A DNA stretch of 64,000 nucleotides from Mycolicibacterium peregrinum (lineage in GTDB: Bacteria; Actinomycetota; Actinomycetes; Mycobacteriales; Mycobacteriaceae). The stretch covers positions 62,001 through 126,000 of the forward strand of contig NZ_LQPP01000047.1 in assembly GCF_002102345.1 (NCBI RefSeq). Direction: 5' to 3'. Every line of letters begins with the position of its first letter. Within the stretch, counting starts at the first letter, position 1. The notes beneath the pieces are model-generated. The model saw only the letters and a program-made list of their open reading frames with translations. It had not been told where the DNA came from and ran no database searches. Of the stretch, positions 24,911 to 34,435 are shown piece after piece. The position numbers and the translations under genes were made by a program.

Positions 24911-26406
24911 CGGACACGGTAACGACTTTGATCGTCGGCGCCGGCTTCGCGGGTATCGGTACGGCGATGAGAATGCTTCAAGCGGGCGTTAACGACTTTG
25001 TCATCTTGGAGCGATCACATCGCGTCGGGGGCACCTGGCGTGACAACACTTACCCCGGCGCCGCCTGCGACATTCCGTCATTGCTGTACTCCTACTCGTT
25101 CGAGCCGAACCCAGGCTGGACTCGCGCATACTCGGGGAGCGCAGAGATCCTCGCCTATATCGACGCGATTGTCGCGAAATACGATCTTGGGAGGTTCATT
25201 CATTTCGGTGCGGACGTGAGTGCACTGGAATTCGACGAGGATGCCGGAGAGTGGGTTGTCGACACGACCGGCGGCAGGCGGTATCGGGGCCGTTCAGTCG
25301 TGATGGCTAGCGGACCACTTGCTGACGCCAGTTTCCCGGATATTCGTGGCATCGAGTCGTACGAGGGGAAAAAGATTCACAGTGCTCGGTGGGACCACTC
25401 CTATGACATGAGCGGTAAGAGGGTGGCGGTTATCGGGACCGGGGCGAGCGCTGTGCAGATCGTTCCCGAATTGGTCCAGTTGGCGGCGTCGGTCAAGGTG
25501 TTTCAGAGGACGCCCGGCTGGGTCCTACCGAGGGTGAATTTCCGGCATCCGGCCTGGGCGCGTTCGACTTTCAAGCGCATGCCGGCAACCGAACAGGCCC
25601 TACGAGGTGCGTGGTTTTGGGCGCATGAGGTCATGGCCGTGGGCATGGTTTGGGATACCGCTGCCACATCTGTCATCCAAGCGGCCGCGAAGGCGAATCT
25701 GCGTCGGCAGGTGAAGGATACCTGGTTGAGACGTCAGCTAACACCGCAGTTCAGACCTGGGTGCAAACGCATGCTTATGACTAACGACTATTACCCTGCT
25801 CTCCAGGCCGATAACTGCAAACTCGTCAGCTGGCCGATCGCCACACTGGCTCCGAACGGAATTCGAACCGCCGACGGCATCGAGCATGAGGTGGACTGCA
25901 TAGTATTCGCGACAGGCTTCGATGTGTGTAAACGCGGTACGCCATTTCCGATCCTGGGGCGCGACGGGCGAAAACTCGAAGACGCGTGGTCTGAGGGGAG
26001 ATTTGCCTACAAGAGCGTGAGTGTGGCCGGGTATCCGAATTTGTTCTTCACTTTCGGGCCTAATTCCGGTCCTGGCCACAACTCCGCTCTTCTATATATG
26101 GAGGCGGCAATCGATTACATCGTAAAAGCGATCGAGCTCTTGCGCGACCAAGGTAACGGAGTCCATACCCTGGATGTGAAAGAGAATAGCCAAAACGCGT
26201 ACCACTCCAATATTCAGCGGCGGTTACGACGCACGACATGGAACTCGGGTTGCAGCAGCTGGTATTTAACAGAGGATGGCTATAACGGCACGATGTATCC
26301 GGGCTTTGCGACTCAGTTCACCAGGGAACTGTCCCGTCTGGATATGCGGGATTACGATATCACTCGGCGTGACGATGCTGACCTGAAGTTGACACAAACA
26401 CGCTGA
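24907..26406 (+). CDS. Flavin-containing monooxygenase, Baeyer-Villiger type (copy 1)
   Basis: A 499-residue FAD/NADPH monooxygenase. The first dinucleotide motif is IVGAGFAGIGTAM near the N-terminus, followed by GGTWRDNTYPGAACDIPS and the second Rossmann motif VIGTGASAVQIVPEL. The Baeyer-Villiger fingerprint is present with Tyr in place of the leading Phe (YEGKKIHSARWD). Such enzymes insert oxygen next to a ketone to give an ester or lactone, or oxygenate N or S atoms. It is translationally coupled to the ferritin-like gene. It is one of three paralogues in 6 kb. Confidence 0.9.
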   Translation: MTDTVTTLIVGAGFAGIGTAMRMLQAGVNDFVILERSHRVGGTWRDNTYPGAACDIPSLLYSYSFEPNPGWTRAYSGSAEILAYIDAIVAKYDLGRFIHFGADVSALEFDEDAGEWVVDTTGGRRYRGRSVVMASGPLADASFPDIRGIESYEGKKIHSARWDHSYDMSGKRVAVIGTGASAVQIVPELVQLAASVKVFQRTPGWVLPRVNFRHPAWARSTFKRMPATEQALRGAWFWAHEVMAVGMVWDTAATSVIQAAAKANLRRQVKDTWLRRQLTPQFRPGCKRMLMTNDYYPALQADNCKLVSWPIATLAPNGIRTADGIEHEVDCIVFATGFDVCKRGTPFPILGRDGRKLEDAWSEGRFAYKSVSVAGYPNLFFTFGPNSGPGHNSALLYMEAAIDYIVKAIELLRDQGNGVHTLDVKENSQNAYHSNIQRRLRRTTWNSGCSSWYLTEDGYNGTMYPGFATQFTRELSRLDMRDYDITRRDDADLKLTQTR

Positions 26407-26453
26407 ACTGCAGCAGCGGATAGGGTAAACATCAAAGCGCACGTGAGGAAGTA

Positions 26454-27971
26454 ATGGGTTCTGAGTCTGGGCAGCACTACGAAATTGTAATAGTCGGAGC
26501 CGGGTTTTCTGGGATTGGTACAGCGATCAGCCTGTTGAAGGCCGGATTTGCGGACTTTCTTATAGTCGATGACGCCGATGGCGTCGGCGGTACATGGCAC
26601 TGGAATACGTATCCGGGAATAGCGGTCGATATTCCGTCCTATAGTTACCAGTTCTCTTATGAGATGCGAACATCCTGGTCACGTACTTACGCTCACGGGG
26701 ATGAGTTGAAGGCTTATGCAGAGCGGTGTGTAGAAAAATACGGACTCCAAAATTACATCCGGTTCAACACGACTGTGGACGAAGCCTGTTTCGACGAAGG
26801 CGCCGCACTATGGCGGCTGAGCTGCTCCTCTGGTCAGAATCTGACCGCGCGTTTTGTGATAAATTGCTCTGGCGTTCTCAGTCGGCCGAAGTGGCCTGAT
26901 ATTCCAGGAGTGCGCGACTTCGCCGGCGTGACGCTGCATACGGCCAGATGGGACCATACGAAAGATCTCACCGGTAAGCGGGTGGCGGTGATCGGGACTG
27001 GGGCATCTGCGGTGCAGCTGATTCCCGAAGTCGCGAAGATCGCATCAAGTCTGACGGTCTTCCAGCGAACGCCGATTTACTGCTTGCCGAAGCCGGATTT
27101 CTCCATACCGAGCTGGGCCGCGACAGTGATGCGGTTGGTGCCAGGGGCACAACTGATGACGCGCACTGCGAGTCAGGCGTTCGTCGAGTTCACATTTCCC
27201 ATCGCAGCTCATTTTCACTCGTTGATCCCTGTGTCGGACCTCATGGAAGAGGCGGCGAAACGCTATATGCGTCGGGCGGTCGACGATCCGGTGACTCGAG
27301 ACCAACTCATTCCTCGCTATTCGTTGGGTTGTAAGCGACCGAGTTTCCACAATTCCTATCTCGCAACGTACAACCGTCGCAATGTTTCGCTCGAGACCAG
27401 CGGCATCACCCATGTCGACCATGCCTCGGTTCACACTGAAGATGGCAAGAGTTATCCGATCGATGTCATGGTCTTGGCCACCGGGTTCAAAGTGATGGAG
27501 TCGGGCAATATGCCGACTTATGTGCTGAAGGGACGCGGTGGAGTGGAGCAGTCTGCCTGGTGGGATGAGCACCGCCTCCAAGCCTTCGAGGGTGTGAGCG
27601 TCCCAGGGTTCCCGAATCACTTCAATATCTTCGGTCCCTATGGTTACAACGGCTCCTCGTACTTCACACTCATCGAGGCGCAAAGTCGGCATATCGTCCG
27701 CTGTCTTCGTCGTGCGCGCACGCTGAAGGCTGATTACGTAGAGGTCAGACAGCAGGCGAACGATCGCTACTTCGGTGACATGGTTAGCCGCCGACATCGA
27801 CAGGTTTTCTGGCAGCCGAGCTGTTCCAATGCCAACAGTTACTATTTCGACAAACACGGCGATGTTCCGTTGCGTCCGTCAACTACCCTGGAGACTTACT
27901 GGCGTAGCCGCACCTTCCGGCTCTCCGATTACCGATTTGAACGTCGCGCAGAATCCGTTGGCGCACGGTGA
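26454..27971 (+). CDS. Flavin-containing monooxygenase, Baeyer-Villiger type (copy 2)
   Basis: A 505-residue paralogue with IVGAGFSGIGTAISLL, GGTWHWNTYPGIAVDIPS, the complete fingerprint FAGVTLHTARWD and VIGTGASAVQLIPEV. The GTWHWNTYPG version differs from the GTWRDNTYPG of copies 1 and 3, pointing to a different substrate. Base composition in its first third is visibly more AT-rich than its neighbours. A GAGGA ribosome site precedes the ATG. The stop overlaps the esterase start as GTGA, so the monooxygenase and esterase are made together, as expected if the esterase cleaves its ester product. Confidence 0.9.
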   Translation: MGSESGQHYEIVIVGAGFSGIGTAISLLKAGFADFLIVDDADGVGGTWHWNTYPGIAVDIPSYSYQFSYEMRTSWSRTYAHGDELKAYAERCVEKYGLQNYIRFNTTVDEACFDEGAALWRLSCSSGQNLTARFVINCSGVLSRPKWPDIPGVRDFAGVTLHTARWDHTKDLTGKRVAVIGTGASAVQLIPEVAKIASSLTVFQRTPIYCLPKPDFSIPSWAATVMRLVPGAQLMTRTASQAFVEFTFPIAAHFHSLIPVSDLMEEAAKRYMRRAVDDPVTRDQLIPRYSLGCKRPSFHNSYLATYNRRNVSLETSGITHVDHASVHTEDGKSYPIDVMVLATGFKVMESGNMPTYVLKGRGGVEQSAWWDEHRLQAFEGVSVPGFPNHFNIFGPYGYNGSSYFTLIEAQSRHIVRCLRRARTLKADYVEVRQQANDRYFGDMVSRRHRQVFWQPSCSNANSYYFDKHGDVPLRPSTTLETYWRSRTFRLSDYRFERRAESVGAR

Positions 27972-28933
27972 CCAACACTGATGCGGCGGACCGGCGCCCC
28001 AGTCTTGCAAGTCATTTCGTGGCAATGACTTCGCGAAACACACTGCGTCCGCTGTCGCAACTCATCCCGTCGAGCGCCCACGGCCTCGCGGTGATGGATC
28101 GCGTACTCCGGATGGCGCTTGTGGGATCGCGGCCCCGCCGAAGCGTGGCGGTTCGCACAATAGATACCGAGTTCGCCGGGAATCAGATACGCGGGGATTG
28201 GATCACTTCTCCTGCAGTCGATCCACACGCGGTTCCGTTGCTCTACATTCATGGCGGCGCCTACTCCATGTGCTCACCGGCTACCCACCGCGGCCTGCTC
28301 GGTGAACTTGCCTCCGCGAGCGGTCGGCCCATCTTTGCGGTGAGGTATCGGCTAGCTCCACGCTATCCCTTTCCCGCTGCCGCCGACGATGCACTGAACG
28401 CATACCGCTGGCTCGTCACAGGGCAGCCTTCGGCTTCCGGCGAACGCGGTGTTGCGGTGGCCGGGGACTCGGCGGGCGGCCAGCTCACGATGGCCACCGC
28501 CCTTGGCGCACGTAGTGACGGACTGCCGCTGCCGGATTCGATGCTTCTCATGTCTCCGGTCCTGGATCTGACATGTGAACTCGCGAGGGCACGCGAACTT
28601 CGCCGCCGTGATCCTTTCGCCTCTGCTCGGTCCGCGGCCCGCGCTCTTGACCTGTACGTGGCTGGTGCAGATCACCGCAATGAGCGAATCAGCGTGCTCG
28701 ACGCAGACCTCAGGTCCATGCCACCGATCCTGATTCAGGTAGGCGGAAGAGAAATGTTGATCGATGACTCGAGGCATCTTGCCGACCGCCTCCGATCGGC
28801 CGGATCAAGCGTTGAGATACAGGTGTACCGGGGACAGATCCACGTGTTCCAAGCCATGTTCCGAATCCTGCCCGAGGCTCGTGAGGCGATCCACCGCGCT
28901 GGAAACTTCCTGAAAGCTTCGGCCCACCGGTGA
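27968..28933 (+). CDS. Alpha/beta hydrolase esterase (hormone-sensitive-lipase type)
   Basis: A 321-residue esterase. The oxyanion motif is YIHGGAYSM at about residue 96, the nucleophile elbow is GDSAGGQ at about 166, an Asp is in the GGREMLIDD region, and the catalytic His is in QIHVFQ near the C-terminus. This is the bacterial HSL/family IV layout. It is coupled to monooxygenase copy 2 (GTGA) and flanked by copy 3, so it most likely hydrolyses the ester formed by Baeyer-Villiger oxidation to an alcohol and an acid. Confidence 0.9.
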   Translation: MTNTDAADRRPSLASHFVAMTSRNTLRPLSQLIPSSAHGLAVMDRVLRMALVGSRPRRSVAVRTIDTEFAGNQIRGDWITSPAVDPHAVPLLYIHGGAYSMCSPATHRGLLGELASASGRPIFAVRYRLAPRYPFPAAADDALNAYRWLVTGQPSASGERGVAVAGDSAGGQLTMATALGARSDGLPLPDSMLLMSPVLDLTCELARARELRRRDPFASARSAARALDLYVAGADHRNERISVLDADLRSMPPILIQVGGREMLIDDSRHLADRLRSAGSSVEIQVYRGQIHVFQAMFRILPEAREAIHRAGNFLKASAHR

Positions 28934-28946
28934 AAGTGTTGGGACC

Positions 28947-30530
28947 GTGGATGCTCCACTGCCACCGCGCCATCAACTGCTTCTTAGCTGTCTCATGACA
29001 GGCGGCTTTGCGAGGGATCCTCGAGGACACGATCCGTCGATAGTGATCATCGGGGCCGGCGTCGCGGGTATCGCCATGGCCCATCAGCTGAAGAGGGACG
29101 GATTCACCAACTTCACCATGGTGGAAAAGGCTGCAGACATCGGCGGCGTCTGGCGCGACAACACCTATCCAGGAGCGGCTTGCGACGTGCCGTCAGCGTT
29201 GTACTCACTCTCGGACAAGCCCAACACTCGTTGGTCGAGACGTTATGCAGAACAGCCCGAGATACTCCAATATCTTCGCCGACTCGTCCTGGCCGACGGA
29301 ATGGACCTGCATTTGCGCACGCGGACCGAAGTCGTCGAGATGACCTTCGATGAACAGGCCGGCCGTTGGCGTTTGGTGACCGGATCCAGCGAGACGATCT
29401 GGTGCGATGTCGTGATTTCGGCCGTGGGGCAGCTCTCGCGACCTCATACGCCGAATATTGCCGGCGAAGACACCTTCGAGGGGCCGCGTTTTCATTCGGC
29501 GCGTTGGGACCATTCGGTATCGCTGCGCGGCAAGGAAGTAGCCGTCATCGGGACAGGCGCAAGCGCGATACAGTTTGTGCCACGGATCGCACACGAGGCA
29601 CAGCGCGTAACGCTGTATCAGCGCACGGCGCCTTGGATTTTGCCGAAGTGGGACAGCAGGTACGGACGTCTTCACCAACAGCTGATTAAGGTTCTGCCGC
29701 TGTGGCTGCGTCTTGAGCGTTTCGCGGTATGGCTGATTTTTGAAGTGCTCGCAGTGACGTTGGTCGACGCGAAGCCCTTGTCACGCATTCTCGGCGCGGT
29801 CGCCCGCTACCACCTCCATCGGCAGGTTGCCGATCCAATGCTGCGCCGGCAACTCACGCCATCAGATGCGCCGGGGTGCAAGCGGGTGTTGTTCTCGAAT
29901 GATTACTACCCCGCGATTGCCAACGGTGAAGTCTCGTTGGTGACCAACGCGGTTGCGAAGCTTTGCGACAAGGGAGTCGTGACCGACGATGGCGTACTCC
30001 ATCGCGCGGATGTCGTCATTTACGGAACAGGTTTCCGCGCTACCGACTTCCTCGCCCCGATGCGTGTTCGCGGCTGGGGCGGAGTGACTCTGGACGAGGT
30101 GTGGGGGACGCAGGCGCACGCATACCTGGGCATTACAGTCCCGATGTTCCCGAATCTCTTTCTCCTCTATGGCCCGAACACGAATGTCGGTTCCGGGTCG
30201 ATCATTTACATGATCGAGTCTCAGGTCCGCTATGTCGGTGCCCTCATCAAGATTTTGGCGAGTGACCCAGGGCGTACGGTCGACGTCAGGCCAGACATCG
30301 AGCAAAGCTACAACACACGATTGAGCCGGCGGCTGCGAAGGTCGGTGTGGGCGCTTTGCGCGAGCTGGTACACGACCTCGAGTGGCGCGATCCCGACGAA
30401 CTGGCCTGGGCCTACATTTGCCTACCGGATCCTCACCCGCAAACCACGCAGTCACGATTATCTATTCAGGCACGTTGAACGCCTTCAGTTAGACGGCCCG
30501 AGTGAGAACCGCGCGAGGCTGCGCAGATGA
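28947..30530 (+). CDS. Flavin-containing monooxygenase, Baeyer-Villiger type (copy 3)
   Basis: A 527-residue paralogue with IIGAGVAGIAMAHQL, GGVWRDNTYPGAACDVPS, fingerprint FEGPRFHSARWD and VIGTGASAIQFVPRI. The GTG at 28947 is used here. An ATG at 28995 would shorten the N-terminus by 16 residues and still begins before the FAD motif; neither has a clear ribosome site. It is the last gene before a 115-base gap with a promoter-like sequence ahead of the P450. Confidence 0.88.
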   Translation: MDAPLPPRHQLLLSCLMTGGFARDPRGHDPSIVIIGAGVAGIAMAHQLKRDGFTNFTMVEKAADIGGVWRDNTYPGAACDVPSALYSLSDKPNTRWSRRYAEQPEILQYLRRLVLADGMDLHLRTRTEVVEMTFDEQAGRWRLVTGSSETIWCDVVISAVGQLSRPHTPNIAGEDTFEGPRFHSARWDHSVSLRGKEVAVIGTGASAIQFVPRIAHEAQRVTLYQRTAPWILPKWDSRYGRLHQQLIKVLPLWLRLERFAVWLIFEVLAVTLVDAKPLSRILGAVARYHLHRQVADPMLRRQLTPSDAPGCKRVLFSNDYYPAIANGEVSLVTNAVAKLCDKGVVTDDGVLHRADVVIYGTGFRATDFLAPMRVRGWGGVTLDEVWGTQAHAYLGITVPMFPNLFLLYGPNTNVGSGSIIYMIESQVRYVGALIKILASDPGRTVDVRPDIEQSYNTRLSRRLRRSVWALCASWYTTSSGAIPTNWPGPTFAYRILTRKPRSHDYLFRHVERLQLDGPSENRARLRR

Positions 30531-30578
30531 TCCGGGTCGCAGGCGGTGTCTAACATTTCACTGTTAACTGTTCGAATA

Positions 30579-30607
30579 TTGACATTCAGCACATCTATGT
30601 AAACTAT
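30579..30607 (+). promoter_or_regulatory. Candidate promoter for the CYP136-like P450 operon
   Basis: TTGACA at 30579-30584 is followed after 17 bases by AACTAT at 30602-30607. The gap 30531-30645 is clearly AT-richer than the flanking genes. It also holds an AACA...TGTT dyad at 30552-30565 that could bind a regulator. The GTG start at 30646 has a CCAGGAGG ribosome site. Confidence 0.4.
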
Positions 30608-30645
30608 TACCAGATACCCGTGCAGCAGAGCGCCCAGGAGGCATC

Positions 30646-32103
30646 GTGGCTAATCAGCTTCTCGCAATCACGCGTCACCCCAAGGAGCGGTTGACGTCTG
30701 TCCTGTTGGCGCCCGCCCCCCGCGTCGTCGATGACAAATGGCGACAGTGGAGTCGGGACTGGAGAGTCCGGGAACTTGCGCCGGCCCCCGCCGGATCTGG
30801 GCTGAGAGCCGTCCTAGGGGACGCTGGACTCCCGTTGCTGGGGCACACTGTCGACTACATCCGATTTGGTTCAGAATTCAGTCGGGAGCGTTACGAACGT
30901 TTGGGCTCGGTGTCGTGGATGGGCGCATTCGGTACCAAAATGGTGGTCATCGCCGGTCCAGACGCAACGCGTGAGGCGTTCACAAGCGAAGCCAAGGCCT
31001 TTTCTCAAGATGGCTGGTCCTTCCTGATCGATGCTTTCTTCCATCGCGGGTTGATGCTCATGAGCTTCGACGAACATTTGATGCACCGGCGCATCATGCA
31101 GGAGGCGTTCACGCGTCCTCGCCTGACCGGATATGTCGGGCAGGTGGCCCCGTGCGTTCGCGCAGCCGTGCCCGCGTGGCCGACCGGTCCGTCGGTCCGG
31201 ATCTACCCGTTGTTGAAGAATCTCACCCTCGATATTGCCACGGATGTCTTCATGGGTGGCCGCGGCAAGGACGAGAGCGCTGCTGTCAACGAGGCGTTCG
31301 TGTCCACTGTTCGCGCGGCGAGTTCCTTTGTGCGAGTTCCACTCCCGGGCACCAGGTTCCGCGCCGGCGTGCATGGGCGGCGCGTGTTGGAGGACTACTT
31401 CTCCCGACACCTGCCGGCCGCGCGTGCAGGCGAGACCGACGATCTATTCGCCGCCCTCTGCCAGGCGACCACAGAAGACGGTGAACGGTTCTCCGACGAG
31501 GATGTGATCAACCACATGATCTTTCTCATGATGGCCGCCCATGACACCTCCACGATCACCACCACTGCTGTCACCTACTTCCTCGCTAAACATCCTGAGT
31601 GGCAGGAGAAGGCAGCGGCGGAGGCGCGGTCCTTCGGTCACGATTCGCCAGATATCGACGAACTGGAGCGGATGACGGTCCTCGATCTGATCCTCAAAGA
31701 AGCTCTGCGTCTGCTGGCGCCCGTTCCGCTGGTGATGCGCAAGACCGTCCGCGATGTCGCCATCGACGGCTATCACATCCCCCGTGAAACCTTGTGCGCA
31801 ATCACACCCGCCGTAAATCACTTCGACCGCAGAATATGGAGCGACCCGGACCGTTTCGATCCGTCGCGCTTCGATGAGCCCCGGCGCGAGGACCAACAGC
31901 ACCGATTCGCCTGGGTGCCGTTCGGCGGGGGGGCGCACAAATGCATTGGGATGCAGTTCGGCACACTCGAGGTGAAGGCAATCCTGCACCAGATGTTGCG
32001 TACCTACACTTGGACGGTCCCAAACGACTATCACGTGCGTTGGGACAACACCTCGCTGCCCATTCCCGTGGACGGACTGCCTGTGACGTTGCGGCACCGA
32101 TGA
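30646..32103 (+). CDS. Cytochrome P450, CYP136-like
   Basis: A 485-residue P450. The haem loop is FGGGAHKCIGMQFGTLE with Cys433, the I-helix is MAAHDTSTITT, and the ExxR helix reads KEALR. The stretches GSGLRAVLGDAGLPLLGH, FFHRGLMLMSFDEHLMHRRIMQEAF and NHMIFLMMAAHDTST match my memory of M. tuberculosis CYP136 (Rv3059). Its substrate is not known. No dedicated ferredoxin or reductase lies next to it, so it must borrow electron carriers, perhaps those at 11631-14562. It is translationally coupled (ATGA) to the transglutaminase gene. Confidence 0.88.
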   Translation: MANQLLAITRHPKERLTSVLLAPAPRVVDDKWRQWSRDWRVRELAPAPAGSGLRAVLGDAGLPLLGHTVDYIRFGSEFSRERYERLGSVSWMGAFGTKMVVIAGPDATREAFTSEAKAFSQDGWSFLIDAFFHRGLMLMSFDEHLMHRRIMQEAFTRPRLTGYVGQVAPCVRAAVPAWPTGPSVRIYPLLKNLTLDIATDVFMGGRGKDESAAVNEAFVSTVRAASSFVRVPLPGTRFRAGVHGRRVLEDYFSRHLPAARAGETDDLFAALCQATTEDGERFSDEDVINHMIFLMMAAHDTSTITTTAVTYFLAKHPEWQEKAAAEARSFGHDSPDIDELERMTVLDLILKEALRLLAPVPLVMRKTVRDVAIDGYHIPRETLCAITPAVNHFDRRIWSDPDRFDPSRFDEPRREDQQHRFAWVPFGGGAHKCIGMQFGTLEVKAILHQMLRTYTWTVPNDYHVRWDNTSLPIPVDGLPVTLRHR

Positions 32104-32753
32104 GCGGTGAGAACTCGCCTTACCTGGAGCCCACGGAGTTCCTCGATTGGCAACATGAATCGGTACGCGACTTCGTTGCATCGGCGACCCGCGGCGCGGT
32201 CGACGACACCACGAAGGCCATAGCCATCTTCACTGCGGTCCGCGACTCGATTTGGTATGACCCCTACACCGTGACCGATGACCCGCATGCGTATCGCGCC
32301 AGCACCATCGCAACTGCAGACCGCGCTTACTGCGTCCCGAAGGCGGTGCTCTTGACGGCGGCCTGCCGAGCAGCAGGCATCCCAGCGCGGCTGGGGTTCG
32401 CCGATGTCCGAAACCACCTTCAGACCGAGACATTGCGTGAGCGGATGGGCGGTACCGACGTCTTCGTCTACCACGGATACAGCCTCATGCATCTCTGCGG
32501 TGTCTGGGTCAAGGCAACTCCGGCGTTCAATCGCGAGCTATGCGCACGGTTCGGCGTCCCGCCAATTGATTTCGACGGGCGCACAGACGCCCTGCTGCAC
32601 GGGTTCGCCGGTGACGGCACACAACACATGGAATATCTGAGGGATCGAGGCGCCTTCGACGATCTACCGCTGGCAGAGATCCTGCAAGCGCTCAGAACCC
32701 ACTACGGGACGCTCATAGGCGATGCGAGTCGCCATCCAGACCTGTTCGCCTGA
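32100..32753 (+). CDS. Transglutaminase-like (papain-fold) protein
   Basis: A 217-residue transglutaminase-core protein. The nucleophile is Cys78 in DRAYCVPKAVLLTAACR, followed by AGIPARLGFADVRNH, and the histidine is in YHGYSLMHL (His125). At the third catalytic position, where classical members have Asp, this one reads VKATPAFN, as in a bacterial subgroup. The family includes cross-linkers, proteases and acyl-transfer enzymes; the reaction is unknown. The ATG overlaps the P450 stop. A broken copy follows the BtrH_N gene at 18330, which links these two protein types. Confidence 0.85.
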   Translation: MSGENSPYLEPTEFLDWQHESVRDFVASATRGAVDDTTKAIAIFTAVRDSIWYDPYTVTDDPHAYRASTIATADRAYCVPKAVLLTAACRAAGIPARLGFADVRNHLQTETLRERMGGTDVFVYHGYSLMHLCGVWVKATPAFNRELCARFGVPPIDFDGRTDALLHGFAGDGTQHMEYLRDRGAFDDLPLAEILQALRTHYGTLIGDASRHPDLFA

Positions 32754-32767
32754 AGGGCCGATGCGTA

Positions 32768-34393
32768 ATGCACAGCACGATGCAAGACGTCCAGCTCACA
32801 ATCTCGGCAATTGTCCGCCATGCCGCCTCCATTCACGGAAACAGCGAGGTGATCACCCCCGACGGAATTGGATACCGAAGTATGTCCTACCGTAGCGTCC
32901 TGGGGCGAGCGGGCCGACTTGCCAATGCGTTGCGCGGGCTCGGAATAACGGCAGATCAACGGGTGGCCACTTTTCAGTGGAGTAACCAAGAACATCTCGA
33001 GGCCTACTGCGCGGTTCCCTCCATGGGCGCGGTGCTGCACACCCTCAACATTCGTTTGGCTCCAGAGCAACTCGCGTACATCGCCAACCATGCCAGCGAT
33101 CAGATCATCCTGGTGGATGCGTCGGTTGCGCCATTGTTGGCTAGTGCGCTACCAGCGATGGAGTCGGTGCATACGGTCATCGCCACCGGGGGCGGCGACC
33201 TCGCTCCGCTGCAGCGATGCGGGAAGACGGTGTTGCGTTACGAGGAGATCCTGGCGCAGCAACCGGAGACTTTCGATTGGCCCGAGATCGATGAGCGTTC
33301 CGCCGCGGCCATGTGCTACACCAGCGGGACTACTGGAAATCCCAAAGGTGTTGTCTACAGCCACCGTTCGACCTACCTACATGCACTGACCGCCTGCACG
33401 TCGAACGCCCTGGCAGTGAGCGAGGCCGACCGTATCCTGGCCATTGTCCCGATGTTTCACGCCAATGCGTGGGGACTGATCTACGCGGCGTTGATGTCTG
33501 GTGCGGACTTGGTATTACCCGATCGCCATCTGCAAGCCGCGCCGCTGGTGTCGATCATCGAAGAGACTCAGCCGACTATCGCCGGTGCAGTGCCGACGAT
33601 CTGGAACGATGTCGATCGATACCTGGAATCGAATCCCGCCCGGGACATCTCCTCACTTCGGCTGGTTGCCTGCGGGGGATCGGCAGTCCCCGTCTCGCTG
33701 ATGCGGGCATTCGAAGACAAGTACAACGTGCCTATCGTGCAGGCATGGGGCATGACCGAAACCTCGCCGCTGGCTACCGTCGCACGCGCAGCGCACGGAG
33801 TAGGCGAGACCCGTGCGTGGGAGATGCGCGAAAGCCAGGGTCGGCCGATGTGCGGTGTCGAGATCCGGTTGCGTGACGACCACAAGAAGACAGTGCCGTG
33901 GGACGGTCGATCAGCGGGTGAAATACAGGCGCGAGGCCCGTGGATCACCGGCGCCTACTTCGGCGACGATGATCCGGACAAGTTCGACGGAGGGTGGCTG
34001 CGCACCGGCGACGTCGGCCGGATCGACCCGGACGGGTATCTCACGCTGACCGATCGTGCGAAGGACGTCATCAAGTCAGGTGGAGAATGGATCTCCTCAG
34101 TCGAGCTGGAAAACACGCTGATTGGTCACCCGGCGATCTACGAGGCTGCGGTGGTGGCAGTTCCCGACGACAAATGGCAGGAAAGACCGCTCGCCCTGGT
34201 CGTGGTTCACCGTGGAGCCGAGGTCGACATCGACCGACTGCGCGCGTTTCTGTTGGACAAGGTCGCCAAGTGGTGGATCCCGGAGCGGTGGAGCTTCGTG
34301 TCTGAGATTCCCCGAACAAGCGTCGGGAAATACGACAAGAAGGCCATACGCGCGCGTCACTCCGCCGGCGAGTATCAGATCGAAACGTCCTAA
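32768..34393 (+). CDS. Acyl-CoA ligase (AlkK/FadD-like AMP-forming), copy 2
   Basis: A 541-residue AMP-forming ligase with P-loop [39 protein letters not shown] and C-terminal lysine motif TSVGKYDKKA. It is strongly similar over its full length to the ligase at 15271, including the HSTMQDVQLT start, so the two are paralogues in parallel clusters. It follows the transglutaminase gene by 14 bases. It would convert the acid released by the esterase, or made by the P450 route, to its CoA thioester for the acyl-CoA dehydrogenase next door. Confidence 0.92.
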   Translation: MHSTMQDVQLTISAIVRHAASIHGNSEVITPDGIGYRSMSYRSVLGRAGRLANALRGLGITADQRVATFQWSNQEHLEAYCAVPSMGAVLHTLNIRLAPEQLAYIANHASDQIILVDASVAPLLASALPAMESVHTVIATGGGDLAPLQRCGKTVLRYEEILAQQPETFDWPEIDERSAAAMCYTSGTTGNPKGVVYSHRSTYLHALTACTSNALAVSEADRILAIVPMFHANAWGLIYAALMSGADLVLPDRHLQAAPLVSIIEETQPTIAGAVPTIWNDVDRYLESNPARDISSLRLVACGGSAVPVSLMRAFEDKYNVPIVQAWGMTETSPLATVARAAHGVGETRAWEMRESQGRPMCGVEIRLRDDHKKTVPWDGRSAGEIQARGPWITGAYFGDDDPDKFDGGWLRTGDVGRIDPDGYLTLTDRAKDVIKSGGEWISSVELENTLIGHPAIYEAAVVAVPDDKWQERPLALVVVHRGAEVDIDRLRAFLLDKVAKWWIPERWSFVSEIPRTSVGKYDKKAIRARHSAGEYQIETS

Positions 34394-34435
34394 GAAATCA
34401 AACCCATTGATATTGAACAGCCGAGAGGGAATCCT

